Shown here: positions 43,969 through 52,855 of the stretch, in pieces
Position numbering within the stretch: the first letter of the stretch is position 1
How the letters are laid out: each line of letters opens with the position of its first letter
Assembly: GCF_000474945.1 (NCBI RefSeq)
Contig: NZ_AXDW01000004.1
Span: 62,001-126,000 of the forward strand
DNA: 64,000 bases
Reading direction: 5' to 3'
Source: Solimonas soli DSM 21787
GTDB lineage: Bacteria > Pseudomonadota > Gammaproteobacteria > Nevskiales > Nevskiaceae
Program-made: the position numbers and the translations under genes
The notes under the pieces: model-generated
Databases searched by the model: none
The model's input: only the letters and a program-made list of their open reading frames with translations
Told to the model about the DNA's origin: nothing

Positions 43969-45051
43969 CTATGCGACAGCCGCCGAGGGTAGCGTATCGT
44001 TCATCGCCGCGCGTGCCGCGGCGAGCAGCGCGGCATCGCTGCCGGGACGCGTCGCGCGCTCGGACAGCACGCGGCGGAACGCGCGACCCCCCGGCTGGTT
44101 GCGGTACAGGCCGAGGATGTGGCGGGTGATGTGATGCAGCGCCGCGCCCTGCGCCAGCTCGCGTGCCGCGTAGTCCTGCATGTGCGCCAGGATGTCGTCT
44201 CTCGTCGGCACGGCATGCGCGTCGCCGAACAGGCGCGCGTCGATGCCGGCGAGCACGTAGGGATTTTCGTAGACCTCGCGGCCGAGCATCACGCCGTCGA
44301 CCTTGGCGAGATGGTCCTCGCAGGCATCGATCTCGCGCACGCCGCCGTTGAGCACGATGGTCAGCTGCGGAAATTCTTCCTTCAGGCGGTAGACGCTCTC
44401 GTAGCGCAGCGGCGGGATCTCGCGGTTCTCCTTCGGCGAAAGACCCTTGAGCCAGGCCTTGCGCGCATGCACGATGAAAACCTCGCAGCCGGCGTTGGCG
44501 ACCGTGTCGACGAAGCGCCGCATGAACGCGTATTCGTCGGAATCGTCGACGCCGATGCGATGCTTGACCGTCACCGGCAGTCTTGTTGCCGCGCGCATCG
44601 CGCGCACGCCGGCGGCGACCTGCGCCGGCTCGTTCATCAGGCAGGCGCCGAAGCCGCCGCCCTGCACGCGGTCGGACGGGCAGCCGCAATTGAGATTGAT
44701 CTCGTCGTAGCCGAACTGCTCGCCGATCGCCGCGCAGTGCGCCAGCGCCTCGGCATCCGAGCCGCCGAGCTGCAGCGCGAGCGGGTGCTCGGCGGCGTCG
44801 AAACGCAGGAAGCGCGCGCGGTCGCCGTGCAGGATCGCGCCGGTCGTCACCATCTCCGTGTAGAGCCGCGCGTGGCGCGACATCTGCCGCAGGAAATAGC
44901 GGCAGTGGCGATCGGTCCAGTCCAGCATCGGCGCGACGCAGAAGCGCCACGGGCTGTGTACGGGAATCTCGGCGGTGGTGGCGGCTGCGGTCAAGGCGGC
45001 GACGGGCGGGCGGATGCGCCGCTGCCGGCCATTGCCGCAGCGGCGCGGCAT
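43969..45051 (-). CDS. dusA: tRNA-dihydrouridine synthase, DusA type
   Basis: The roughly 360-residue flavoenzyme reduces uridines in the tRNA D-loop. It begins with RFCVAPMLDWTDRHCRYF and holds the catalytic Cys in NLNCGCPSDRVQGGGFGACLM, the FMN motif VTVKHRIGVDD and GLSPKENREIPPLRY, all DusA-specific. The exact start is uncertain: ATG 45051 gives a 30-residue Arg-rich lead; a TTG near 44997 is an alternative. Confidence 0.9.
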   Translation of the reverse strand: MPRRCGNGRQRRIRPPVAALTAAATTAEIPVHSPWRFCVAPMLDWTDRHCRYFLRQMSRHARLYTEMVTTGAILHGDRARFLRFDAAEHPLALQLGGSDAEALAHCAAIGEQFGYDEINLNCGCPSDRVQGGGFGACLMNEPAQVAAGVRAMRAATRLPVTVKHRIGVDDSDEYAFMRRFVDTVANAGCEVFIVHARKAWLKGLSPKENREIPPLRYESVYRLKEEFPQLTIVLNGGVREIDACEDHLAKVDGVMLGREVYENPYVLAGIDARLFGDAHAVPTRDDILAHMQDYAARELAQGAALHHITRHILGLYRNQPGGRAFRRVLSERATRPGSDAALLAAARAAMNDTLPSAAVA

Positions 45052-45124
45052 GATAGCAATCCGTCCCGGCGTCGGCGGCGTAGCATTGCCTGGCGGCGCC
45101 CGATGAACGGGCAGGGAGGCTCGG

Positions 45125-46546
45125 GTGCGATACGCATGCGCGGTGCTGCTGCTGGCCTTGAGCGCGCCCTGCGCGGCGCAGCCCTCGGCGCTGGCGATCA
45201 CGCACGTCACCGTGATCGACGGCCGCGGCGCACCGCAATCCGACATGACGGTTCTCGTGCAGGGCGCGCGCATCGCCGCCGTGCGGGCGTCCGCGCAGGC
45301 CGTGCCGCCGGCGGCGACGCCGATCGACGGCCGCGGCCGTTTTCTGATCCCGGCGCTGTGGGACATGCATGTGCACCTGATGCGGCCGGGCCGCCCGGAG
45401 ACCTACTTCGCGCTCTATGTCGCCAACGGCGTGCTCGGCGTGCGCGACATGGGCGGCGATCTGCCGCTTGCCGACATTCAGCGCCTGAAGCGCGAGGTCG
45501 AAGACGGTACGTGGCTCGGCCCGCATCTGCTCGCGCCGGGACCGCTGCTCGATGGACCGTATCCGGTGCTGCCGGCGCTGAGCCGCGTGGCGGCCGATGC
45601 GCCGTCGGCCGCCGCCGCGGTGCGCGAGCTGCGTGCGCAGGGCGCCGACTTCATCAAGGTCTACAACCGCCTGCCGCGCGACGCGTACTTCGCCGTCGCC
45701 GCCACCTCGCGCCAGCTCGGCATTCCATTCGCCGGCCATGTACCCTTCTCGGTCTCGGCGCGCGAAGCCTCCGACGCCGGGCAGAAAAGCATCGAGCATC
45801 TGTTCAATGTGCTGTTCGCCTGTTCGCGCCGAGAGGACGAGCTGATGCGCGAGAAGGCGCGCATGCTGGACAGCAGCGACGCCGACGAGCGCCGCCGCCT
45901 GCGCCGCGATTACCTGCGCGGCGTGCTCGATAGCTACGACGCGGACAAGGCCGCCGCGCTGTTCGCGCGGTTCGCGCGCAACGGCACCTGGCAGGTGCCG
46001 ACCCTCGTGCAGCGCCGTTTCTTCGCCGAGCCGGACCCGCAGATCGCCCACGACCCGCGCCTGCGCTACATCCAGCGCTCGCAGCGCCTGCGCTGGGACC
46101 CGCAACAGGATGGCCGCATCCAGAACCGCGATCAGGAAGATCGCGAGATCGAGCGTCGCTCCTACGCGATGGACCGCGCTCTGATCCCGGCGATGCTGCG
46201 CGCCGGCGTGCGTTTTCTGGCCGGTACCGACAGTCCCGATCCCTACGCCTGGCCCGGTTTCGGCCTGCACGACGAACTCGTCGCGCTGGTCGACGCCGGC
46301 CTGACGCCGATGCAGGCCCTGCAGGCGGCGACGCGCAATGCCGCCGAGTATCTCGGGCTGCAGAACGAAACCGGCACGATCGCGCCGGGCCTGCGCGCCG
46401 ATCTCGTGCTGCTCGACGCCGATCCGCTCGTCGACATCGCCAATACGCGGCGCATCGTCGCGGTGATCGCCGGCGGCCGCTATCTGCCACAGCCGGCATT
46501 GCAGGCGCTGCTCGCCGATGCGGCCGCCGCTGCGGATGCCCACTGA
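45125..46546 (+). CDS. Exported amidohydrolase, imidazolonepropionase-like
   Basis: The 473-residue protein has a signal peptide (VLLLALSAPCAAQ) and an amidohydrolase barrel. Metal ligands are visible in DMHVHL (HxH) and in GTDSPDP; AGHVPFS carries another conserved His. The C-terminal GTIAPGLRADLVLLDADPL is the typical closing strand region. It would hydrolyse a cyclic amide or peptide-like bond in the periplasm; the substrate is unknown. GGGAGG lies 7 bases before the GTG start. Confidence 0.88.
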   Translation: MRYACAVLLLALSAPCAAQPSALAITHVTVIDGRGAPQSDMTVLVQGARIAAVRASAQAVPPAATPIDGRGRFLIPALWDMHVHLMRPGRPETYFALYVANGVLGVRDMGGDLPLADIQRLKREVEDGTWLGPHLLAPGPLLDGPYPVLPALSRVAADAPSAAAAVRELRAQGADFIKVYNRLPRDAYFAVAATSRQLGIPFAGHVPFSVSAREASDAGQKSIEHLFNVLFACSRREDELMREKARMLDSSDADERRRLRRDYLRGVLDSYDADKAAALFARFARNGTWQVPTLVQRRFFAEPDPQIAHDPRLRYIQRSQRLRWDPQQDGRIQNRDQEDREIERRSYAMDRALIPAMLRAGVRFLAGTDSPDPYAWPGFGLHDELVALVDAGLTPMQALQAATRNAAEYLGLQNETGTIAPGLRADLVLLDADPLVDIANTRRIVAVIAGGRYLPQPALQALLADAAAAADAH

Positions 46547-46624
46547 GCGCGCAGGTCAGCGTAGGGTCAGCTTGCACGCTGAAGCATGCGAACCGGGACG
46601 CAGGAGCACCACAAGGAAGCGAGC

Positions 46625-48619
46625 ATGAATACGCAGAAACCGCGGCGTCGCGCGCTCTACATCCTCGGCGCGCTGGCGCTGGCCATCGTCGTGCTCGCGC
46701 TCGTCTGGGACTGGAACTGGTTCAAGCCGCTGGTCGAGCGGCAGGCGTCGAACGCGCTCGGCCGGCCGGTGACGCTGCAGTGCTTCGACGTGCGCCTGCG
46801 CCCGCATCCCTGGATCGTCGCCGAGGGCATCGTCGTCGCCAATCCGCCGGAGTTTCCCGCCGGCAGCCGGCTTGGCAGCGTCGAGCGGCTGGCCGTGCAG
46901 GTGAATCCCTGGGCCTGGCTGCATGGCCGCCGCCTCAGTCTGCCGGCGATCGAAATCGATGGCGCCCGGGGCGAGCTCGGACCCGGGCCTTCGGGCAAGC
47001 CGAATTATGTGTTCGACAAGCTGCAGCGGCGCGAGCCCGCGGAGCCGGACGCGCCGCCGCTCGCGCTCGATCTCGGCACGCTGGCGGTCGCCGACAGCGA
47101 CGTGCACATCGTCGAACCGCGCTTCAAGGCCGACTTCCGCCTGAAGGTTCGCACCGAGCCGCGCAAGGACGGCGGCGAGCCGGATCTGCACGTCGACATC
47201 GACGGCCGCTATGCCGGCGCGCCGATCAGCGGCCGCTTCGTCGGCGGCTCGGTGCTGTCGCTGCGCGATCCGCGGAAGCCGTATCCCGTCGATCTGAAGC
47301 TAAGGAACGGTGACACCGAAGCGGCGCTGGCCGGCACCGTCGTCGATCCCCTGCGCCTCGGCGGCGCGCGGCTCAAGCTCGATTTCCGCGGCAACAACAT
47401 GGCCGATCTCTATGCCCTGACCGGCGTGCCGCTGCCGCCGTCGCCGCCATATCGACTGACCGGTCGCTTCGACTACGCCGACGGCGCGTTCCGCTTTCGC
47501 GAGGTCGACGGCAGCTACGGGCAGAGCGACATCGCCGGCGACGTCAGCGTGCTGCCGGCGCGCGGCGATGCGCGCCGGCGCGTGACCATCGTCGCGCACT
47601 CGAACAAGGTCGTGTGGAGCGATCTGTCCGGCTTCATCGGCGCGACGCCCGGCGCGCCGGACGCAAAGAACGACAGCGCCGGGCAGAAGGCGCAGCGCCA
47701 GGCGCGGCAGAAGAAAGGCAAGCTCCTGCCGGATACGCCGATCGCGCTGCCGCGCATCCGCGCCGCCGATCTCGACGTCAGCTACAAGGTCGACCGCATC
47801 GAGAGCGAGTACGCGCCGTTCGACCGCCTCGAAGGCCATCTCGTGCTCGAGGACGGCCTGATCCGCGTGCAGCCGCTCAAGCTCGGCGTCGGCGAGGGCA
47901 GCGTCGTCGCCAACATCGCGCTCGACGGCCGCCAGGACCTGATCCATACCAAGGCCGATCTCGATTTCCGCCAGCTCGATTTCCGCAAGGTCATGGACAA
48001 GCTGACGATCTTCCGCGGCACCGGCGTGATGGGCGGCAGCGCGCATCTCGATGCGCACGGCAACTCGCTGGCGGCGATGCTCGGCAGCGGCGATGGCGAC
48101 TTCAGGCTGTTCATGACCGGCGGCGACATCAGTGCGCTGCTCGTCAATCTCGCCGGCCTCGATCTCGGCAATTCGCTGGTCTCGGCGCTCGGCCTGCCGC
48201 GGCGCGCCGAGATGCGCTGCATGGTCGCCGACTTCGGCCTCGACGACGGCCAGCTCGACACGCGCACCATGGTGGTCGATACCAGCGAGGCGAACGTCGT
48301 CGGCAAGGGTGGGGTGAATCTCAGGGACGAGAGGATCGATTACGAAATTCGCACGCAGCCGAAGCGCATCAACGTCGGCTCCCTGGCCACGCCGATCGAT
48401 GTCAAAGGCCCGCTGCGCTCGCCGTCGATCCGTCCCGAAGCCGGCCCGCTCGCGGTGCGCGGCGGCGCGGCGGTCGCGCTCGGCGTGCTGCTGACGCCGC
48501 TGGCGGCGCTGATCCCGACGATCCAGCTCGGCCTGGGCGAGGACAACGACTGCGTCGCGCTCATTCACGATGCGCAGCGCAGGACGGCCACCGCGGCACC
48601 GCGGAGCGCTGCGCCGTGA
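46625..48619 (+). CDS. AsmA-family protein
   Basis: The 664-residue protein has one N-terminal membrane helix (residues 11-29) followed by long beta-rich repeats typical of AsmA/TamB-like proteins that bridge the envelope and are thought to move phospholipids. The segment VERQASNALGRPVTLQCFDV is the AsmA N-terminal signature, and LDFRQLDFRKVMDKLTIFRG through GVNLRDERIDYEI belongs to the C-terminal half. AAGGAAGCGAGC precedes the ATG. Its 3' end converges with the hydrolase gene at 48638. Confidence 0.88.
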   Translation: MNTQKPRRRALYILGALALAIVVLALVWDWNWFKPLVERQASNALGRPVTLQCFDVRLRPHPWIVAEGIVVANPPEFPAGSRLGSVERLAVQVNPWAWLHGRRLSLPAIEIDGARGELGPGPSGKPNYVFDKLQRREPAEPDAPPLALDLGTLAVADSDVHIVEPRFKADFRLKVRTEPRKDGGEPDLHVDIDGRYAGAPISGRFVGGSVLSLRDPRKPYPVDLKLRNGDTEAALAGTVVDPLRLGGARLKLDFRGNNMADLYALTGVPLPPSPPYRLTGRFDYADGAFRFREVDGSYGQSDIAGDVSVLPARGDARRRVTIVAHSNKVVWSDLSGFIGATPGAPDAKNDSAGQKAQRQARQKKGKLLPDTPIALPRIRAADLDVSYKVDRIESEYAPFDRLEGHLVLEDGLIRVQPLKLGVGEGSVVANIALDGRQDLIHTKADLDFRQLDFRKVMDKLTIFRGTGVMGGSAHLDAHGNSLAAMLGSGDGDFRLFMTGGDISALLVNLAGLDLGNSLVSALGLPRRAEMRCMVADFGLDDGQLDTRTMVVDTSEANVVGKGGVNLRDERIDYEIRTQPKRINVGSLATPIDVKGPLRSPSIRPEAGPLAVRGGAAVALGVLLTPLAALIPTIQLGLGEDNDCVALIHDAQRRTATAAPRSAAP

Positions 48620-48637
48620 AGGCCGCGCCGGGTTTGC

Positions 48638-49462
48638 TCAGTGCCGCGCGAACCAGTCCAGCAGCAGACGGTTGATGTGGTCCGGGCGTTCGAGCTGCAG
48701 CCAGTGCGAAGCGCCTTCGATGCGCTCGTAGCGCCATGCGCCGCGCACGCGGCGCCGCGAATTGCGCATCTGGTATTCGGCGAGCGCGAAGTCGCCGGTG
48801 CTCCACAGGCCGAGCACCGGGACGGCCACCTCGCCGTGAGGCTGCGTGAGAATGTTCCAGGCGTTGGCGCGATACCAGTTGAGGCCGGCGCGCAGGCGGC
48901 CCGGCGGCGACAGTGCGGCGATGCGCGCCGCCGCGTCGTCCGCATCGGTGCTCAGCTTGCGCAGCGCCGTCCAGCGGCCGGCGCGCAGCAGCCGTTCGGC
49001 GAGGCCTGGAATCAGGAACACGAAGGTGTACCAGCCGCGCAGCTTCTGGCCGATGCCGCGCCGGTATTCGTCGGGATGGCCGACCGACATCGCGACGTAG
49101 CTGGCGAAGCGCTGCGGATGTGCGGCGGCGAGCTGCCAGCCGACGACGGCGCCCCAGTCGTGGCCGACCAGACGCACCGGCTCGGCGATGCCGAGCGCAT
49201 CGAGCAGGGCGATCATGTCGTCCGCCAGCTGCGCGAGCGCGTAGTCGGCGACGCGCGGCGGCATGGCGGTCTCGCCGCAACCGCGCTGGTCCGGCGCGAT
49301 GACGCGATAGCCGGCCGCGGCGAGCGCGGCGATCTGGCGCCGCCAGACGCGATGCGTGTCGGGAAAGCCGTGCAGCAGCAGCACCGGCGCGCCATGCCCG
49401 GCGAGCGCGACGTGAAAGCTCAGGCCATTGGCCTGCACCGTGCGGGATTCGATGCCGTCCAT
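48638..49462 (-). CDS. Alpha/beta hydrolase, epoxide-hydrolase-like
   Basis: The 274-residue enzyme has the HGFPD oxyanion motif, the nucleophile Asp in VGHDWGAVVGW, a helical cap (residues 130-195) and the C-terminal His in IEGASHWLQLE. An Asp nucleophile with HGxP is the pattern of epoxide hydrolases and haloalkane dehalogenases; EH is more likely. It is the last gene of a minus-strand set tetR-hydrolase-hydrolase (23-base gap), facing a monooxygenase operon. Confidence 0.88.
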   Translation of the reverse strand: MDGIESRTVQANGLSFHVALAGHGAPVLLLHGFPDTHRVWRRQIAALAAAGYRVIAPDQRGCGETAMPPRVADYALAQLADDMIALLDALGIAEPVRLVGHDWGAVVGWQLAAAHPQRFASYVAMSVGHPDEYRRGIGQKLRGWYTFVFLIPGLAERLLRAGRWTALRKLSTDADDAAARIAALSPPGRLRAGLNWYRANAWNILTQPHGEVAVPVLGLWSTGDFALAEYQMRNSRRRVRGAWRYERIEGASHWLQLERPDHINRLLLDWFARH

Positions 49463-49485
49463 GCCGGCTCCGGTTGTACGCGTGA

Positions 49486-50475
49486 TCAGGACGCCGCGGC
49501 GGGCACCGCCGGCGTGGCGGCCGCAGGCGGCAGGCCGGCGCGGAACGTCTTGTAGTCGACGGCCGCCTGATGCGGCGCTTCGAGCATCGGCATGTGGCCG
49601 ATGCCCGGCATCAGCACGACCTGCGAATTCGGCAGGGCCTGGTGCAGGATCTCGGCGCCGCTGACGTCCAGCACGCGATCCTGCTCGCCCCAGACGATCA
49701 GCGTCGGCGTCGGCAGGCCGGCGACGTCCTGTTCGAGATGCGGCAGCTCCTGGGTGAGATCACGGAAGATGCGTGTGTGCAGCTGGTAGTTCGCGGCGGC
49801 GGCGAGCGCCAGCTCATGCGTGACGCTCCAGGGCACGAGCGGCTGCCGGCTCATGGCCAGTGCCATCACGTGCGGGAAATCGTCCGGCGTCTTCGAGAAC
49901 AGCAGGTACTGGCCGTTCTCGCGATAGGCGCGGAACATTTCCGATTCCTTGGCCGAGCCGACGCCGGCCGGATCGAGCAGCCAGAGGCTGGCGACGCGCT
50001 CGGGATGCGCCTTGGCGAAGGCGAGCACGATGGCGCCGCCCATCGAATTGCCGCCGAGATGCGCGTGCGGGATCCGCAGCGCATCGAGGAACTGCGCGAG
50101 ACGCGCGACCTGCTGATCGATCGAGTAGTCGGCGTCGAGCGGCTTGCTGCTTTCGCCGAAGCCGGGCAGGTCGAGGGCGACGATGCGGCCGGTGCCGCGC
50201 AGGAACGGCGCGATCTGCGACCAGTTGTCCTTGTCGGCGCCGATGCCGTGCACCAGCACCAGCGGCGCGTCGTCGCCGCGCGCAGCGTCGTCGGCCGAAT
50301 CGAGATAGGCGATGTCGAAGCCGGCAATCTGCACGGTCCGGCGATGCAGGCCGCCGAGCGCGTGCTGCACGGTCATCGCCGCCTGCGCCATCGGCTTCGG
50401 AAACAGGCGATCGGCGAAGACGTAGACGATCGCGATGACGACCAGCGCCAGCACTACCTTGAACAAGCCCTTCAT
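49486..50475 (-). CDS. Membrane-anchored alpha/beta hydrolase (lipase/esterase-like)
   Basis: The 329-residue protein has an N-terminal membrane helix (residues 4-21) and an alpha/beta hydrolase domain with LVLVHGIGADKDNW, the nucleophile Ser in LGGNSMGGAIVL, the acid in VWGEQDRVLD and the His in MPGIGHMPMLE. It resembles esterases or lipases that act on lipophilic esters. It follows the TetR gene by 39 bases and precedes a second hydrolase, consistent with cleaving the ester product of the divergent monooxygenase. Confidence 0.88.
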   Translation of the reverse strand: MKGLFKVVLALVVIAIVYVFADRLFPKPMAQAAMTVQHALGGLHRRTVQIAGFDIAYLDSADDAARGDDAPLVLVHGIGADKDNWSQIAPFLRGTGRIVALDLPGFGESSKPLDADYSIDQQVARLAQFLDALRIPHAHLGGNSMGGAIVLAFAKAHPERVASLWLLDPAGVGSAKESEMFRAYRENGQYLLFSKTPDDFPHVMALAMSRQPLVPWSVTHELALAAAANYQLHTRIFRDLTQELPHLEQDVAGLPTPTLIVWGEQDRVLDVSGAEILHQALPNSQVVLMPGIGHMPMLEAPHQAAVDYKTFRAGLPPAAATPAVPAAAS

Positions 50476-50514
50476 GGTGAGACTCCCCCGGATGGTTGTG
50501 GATTCGGTGCGCGC

Positions 50515-51237
50515 TCAGGCGCGCCGGGTGGGCGCCGGCTTGCCGATGCGGCGCTCGGCCTCGGTGCCGGCGGCGTCATAGAACAGCACGCAATGCTCGA
50601 CGACGGTGTCGAGCGGCGTCTTGAAACCGTTGAAAGCCCAGTGCATGACGAGGTACACGGTCGAGCCGACCAGACCGTTGGCGACCAGCTGCGCGTCGAC
50701 GCCGTGCTTCGGCAGCTGCGGAAACAGCGAGAGGATCAGCGAGCCGACGATGTCGGCGAAGCTCTGCGTCGCCAGCTGCGACTGGCGGCTGACCTCGGCG
50801 CCGACGGTCAGCGCGTCGATCAGCAGGATGCGCGACAGGCGCGGATCGGCGCGCAGCGTCTCCAGAAAGGCGCGCACCGCGGCACGCGCCATGGCCTGCA
50901 CGTCGCGCGGCGGCTGGCTCAGGGCGCGCATCACCGCGGCGCGCACCGTGCTGATGGCGTGGTGATAGACGGCGAGAAAGAGGTCTTCGCGATTGCTGAA
51001 GGACTCGTAGAAATAGCGTTCGGTCAGCTTCGCCTCGGCGCAGATCTCGCGCACGCCGACGGCGTGATAGCCCTTGTTGCCGAAGGCGTTGAGGCCGGCG
51101 GCGATCAGCTGCTCGCGACGCTGGCGCTGGCGTTCCTGCGGATCGAGGCCGCGGAAGCGGCGGCCGCGCGCCGGCCTGCCGTCCGGTTTCAGCGCGGCGT
51201 CTTCGCTCGTCTTCGCGGGGGGCTTCGATTTCGACAT
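50515..51237 (-). CDS. TetR-family transcriptional regulator
   Basis: The 240-residue protein has a basic, Pro-rich N-terminal tail of about 35 residues and a TetR helix-turn-helix (LIAAGLNAFGNKGYHAVGVREI, then KLTERYFYESFSNREDLF). The C-terminal ligand domain is helical. It is divergent from the monooxygenase gene across a 74-base region with TTGTCA-type palindromes, so it most likely represses both directions until a lipophilic ligand is present. Confidence 0.9.
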   Translation of the reverse strand: MSKSKPPAKTSEDAALKPDGRPARGRRFRGLDPQERQRQRREQLIAAGLNAFGNKGYHAVGVREICAEAKLTERYFYESFSNREDLFLAVYHHAISTVRAAVMRALSQPPRDVQAMARAAVRAFLETLRADPRLSRILLIDALTVGAEVSRQSQLATQSFADIVGSLILSLFPQLPKHGVDAQLVANGLVGSTVYLVMHWAFNGFKTPLDTVVEHCVLFYDAAGTEAERRIGKPAPTRRA

Positions 51238-51246
51238 CGGCCAATG

Positions 51247-51293
51247 TTGACATGAACTGTTGTCAATTGTAATGTGACAACACTGATTGTCAA
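51247..51293. promoter_or_regulatory. Divergent promoters with TetR-type operators
   Basis: Palindromes TTGACA-N8-TGTCAA (51247-51266) and TGACAA-N6-TTGTCA (51275-51292) lie in an AT-rich gap. Plus-strand promoter: TTGACA (51247-51252), 17 bases, TAATGT (51270-51275). Minus-strand promoter: TTGACA (51293-51288), 16 bases, TACAAT (51271-51266). Operators overlap both promoters. Confidence 0.75.
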
Positions 51294-51311
51294 TTCATCG
51301 GGGAGAGACCC

Positions 51312-52823
51312 ATGGCGTTCGACACGAGGCGCGGCGAGGAGAAGCAGATGTCGGTTCTGATCATCGGCACCGGGTTTTCCGGGCTCGGCATGGCGGTGCG
51401 GCTCAAGCAGGCCGGCATCGAGGATTTCGTGCTGCTCGAGCGCGCGCAGGGCGTCGGCGGCACCTGGCGCGACAATCGCTATCCGGGCTGCGCCTGCGAC
51501 GTGCAGTCGCATCTCTATTCGTTCTCCTTCGAACTGAATCCGGACTGGACGCGGATGTTCGCGCAGCAGCCGGAGATCGAACGCTACCTGCAGGGTGTCG
51601 CCGACAAGTACGAGCTGCTGCCGCACGTGCGCTTCGGCGCCAACGTCAGCGCCGCGCGCTGGGACGAGGCGGCGGCGCTGTGGCGGGTGACGACGCAGGA
51701 CGGCCGCACGTTCGCCGGCCGCGTGCTGGTGTCCGGCATGGGCGCCCTGAGCAACCCGGCCTTTCCGAAGATTCCCGGCCTCGCCGACTTCAAGGGCAAG
51801 CTGTTCCACTCCGCGCAGTGGGACCACGATTACGACCTCAAGGGCAAGCGCGTCGCCGTGATCGGCACCGGCGCGAGCGCGATCCAGTTCGTGCCGCAGA
51901 TCGTGCCGAAGGTCGCGCACCTCGACCTCTACCAGCGCACGCCACCGTGGATCATGCCGAAGCCCGACCGTCCGATCTCGGCCTTCGAACGCAAGCTGTT
52001 CCGCCTGCTGCCATTCACGCAGAAGCTGATGCGCGCCGGCCTCTACGCCTTCCTCGAAACGCGCGTGCTCGGCTTCGTCGTCAACCCGAAGATCATGACG
52101 CTGGTGCAGAAGACCGCGCAGCGCCACATGAAGCGGCAGGTGCCGGACCCGGAGCTGCGCCGGAAGCTCACGCCGGACTACACGATCGGCTGCAAGCGCG
52201 TGCTGATCTCGGATGACTACTACCCGGCGCTGACGCAGAAGCACGTCGACGTCATCACCAGCGACGTCAGCGAAATCCGCGCCAATGCCGTCGTCACCGC
52301 CGACGGTACCGTGCGCGAGGTCGATGCGATCATCCTCGGCACCGGCTTCACCGTGCAGGATCCGGTGCCGCGCGGCGCGATCTTCGGTCGCGGCGGCAAG
52401 GACCTCTGGGACAGCTGGAGCGAGAAGGGCGTCGAGGCCTATCTGGGCACCAGCGTCCATGGCTTCCCGAACTTCTTCATGCTGATGGGCCCGAACACCG
52501 GCCTCGGCCACACCTCGCAGGTGTTCATGATCGAGTCGCAGATCCGCTACGTGATGGACTGCATCCGGACGATGCGCAGCCAGAAACTGCGCACCGTCGA
52601 CGTGCGCGCCGACGTGCAGAAACGCTTCAACGACAAGGTGCAGGGCACCGTCAGCTCGGCGATCTGGAATTCCGGCGGCTGCAAGAGCTGGTATCTCGAT
52701 GCGCGCGGCCGCAACACCACGATCTGGCCGGGTTTCACCTTCGTATTCCGCAACAAGACGCGGCACTTCAAGACCGAGAAGTATGCGGTCGAGGCCGAAA
52801 CCAGCAGCGCGACGCGCGCCTGA
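51312..52823 (+). CDS. Flavin monooxygenase, Baeyer-Villiger type
   Basis: The 503-residue enzyme has an FAD fold (LIIGTGFSGLGMAVRLKQ), the Baeyer-Villiger fingerprint FKGKLFHSAQWDHDY (FxGxxxHxxxW) and an NADPH fold (VAVIGTGASAIQFVPQI). It would insert one oxygen next to a ketone to form an ester or lactone. ATG 51312 follows GGGGAGAG; ATG 51348 also has a fair site (GAGGAGA) and starts right before the FAD fold. It is followed by an SDR gene after 32 bases. Confidence 0.9.
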   Translation: MAFDTRRGEEKQMSVLIIGTGFSGLGMAVRLKQAGIEDFVLLERAQGVGGTWRDNRYPGCACDVQSHLYSFSFELNPDWTRMFAQQPEIERYLQGVADKYELLPHVRFGANVSAARWDEAAALWRVTTQDGRTFAGRVLVSGMGALSNPAFPKIPGLADFKGKLFHSAQWDHDYDLKGKRVAVIGTGASAIQFVPQIVPKVAHLDLYQRTPPWIMPKPDRPISAFERKLFRLLPFTQKLMRAGLYAFLETRVLGFVVNPKIMTLVQKTAQRHMKRQVPDPELRRKLTPDYTIGCKRVLISDDYYPALTQKHVDVITSDVSEIRANAVVTADGTVREVDAIILGTGFTVQDPVPRGAIFGRGGKDLWDSWSEKGVEAYLGTSVHGFPNFFMLMGPNTGLGHTSQVFMIESQIRYVMDCIRTMRSQKLRTVDVRADVQKRFNDKVQGTVSSAIWNSGGCKSWYLDARGRNTTIWPGFTFVFRNKTRHFKTEKYAVEAETSSATRA

Positions 52824-52855
52824 GCCGCGCGTCGATCCGACACCAGGGGGGAGAG

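Noticed and set aside
43745-46543. A 932-codon minus-strand frame across the dus and amidohydrolase genes
   Set aside because: It runs antisense to one gene and out of frame through another, both with intact family motifs.
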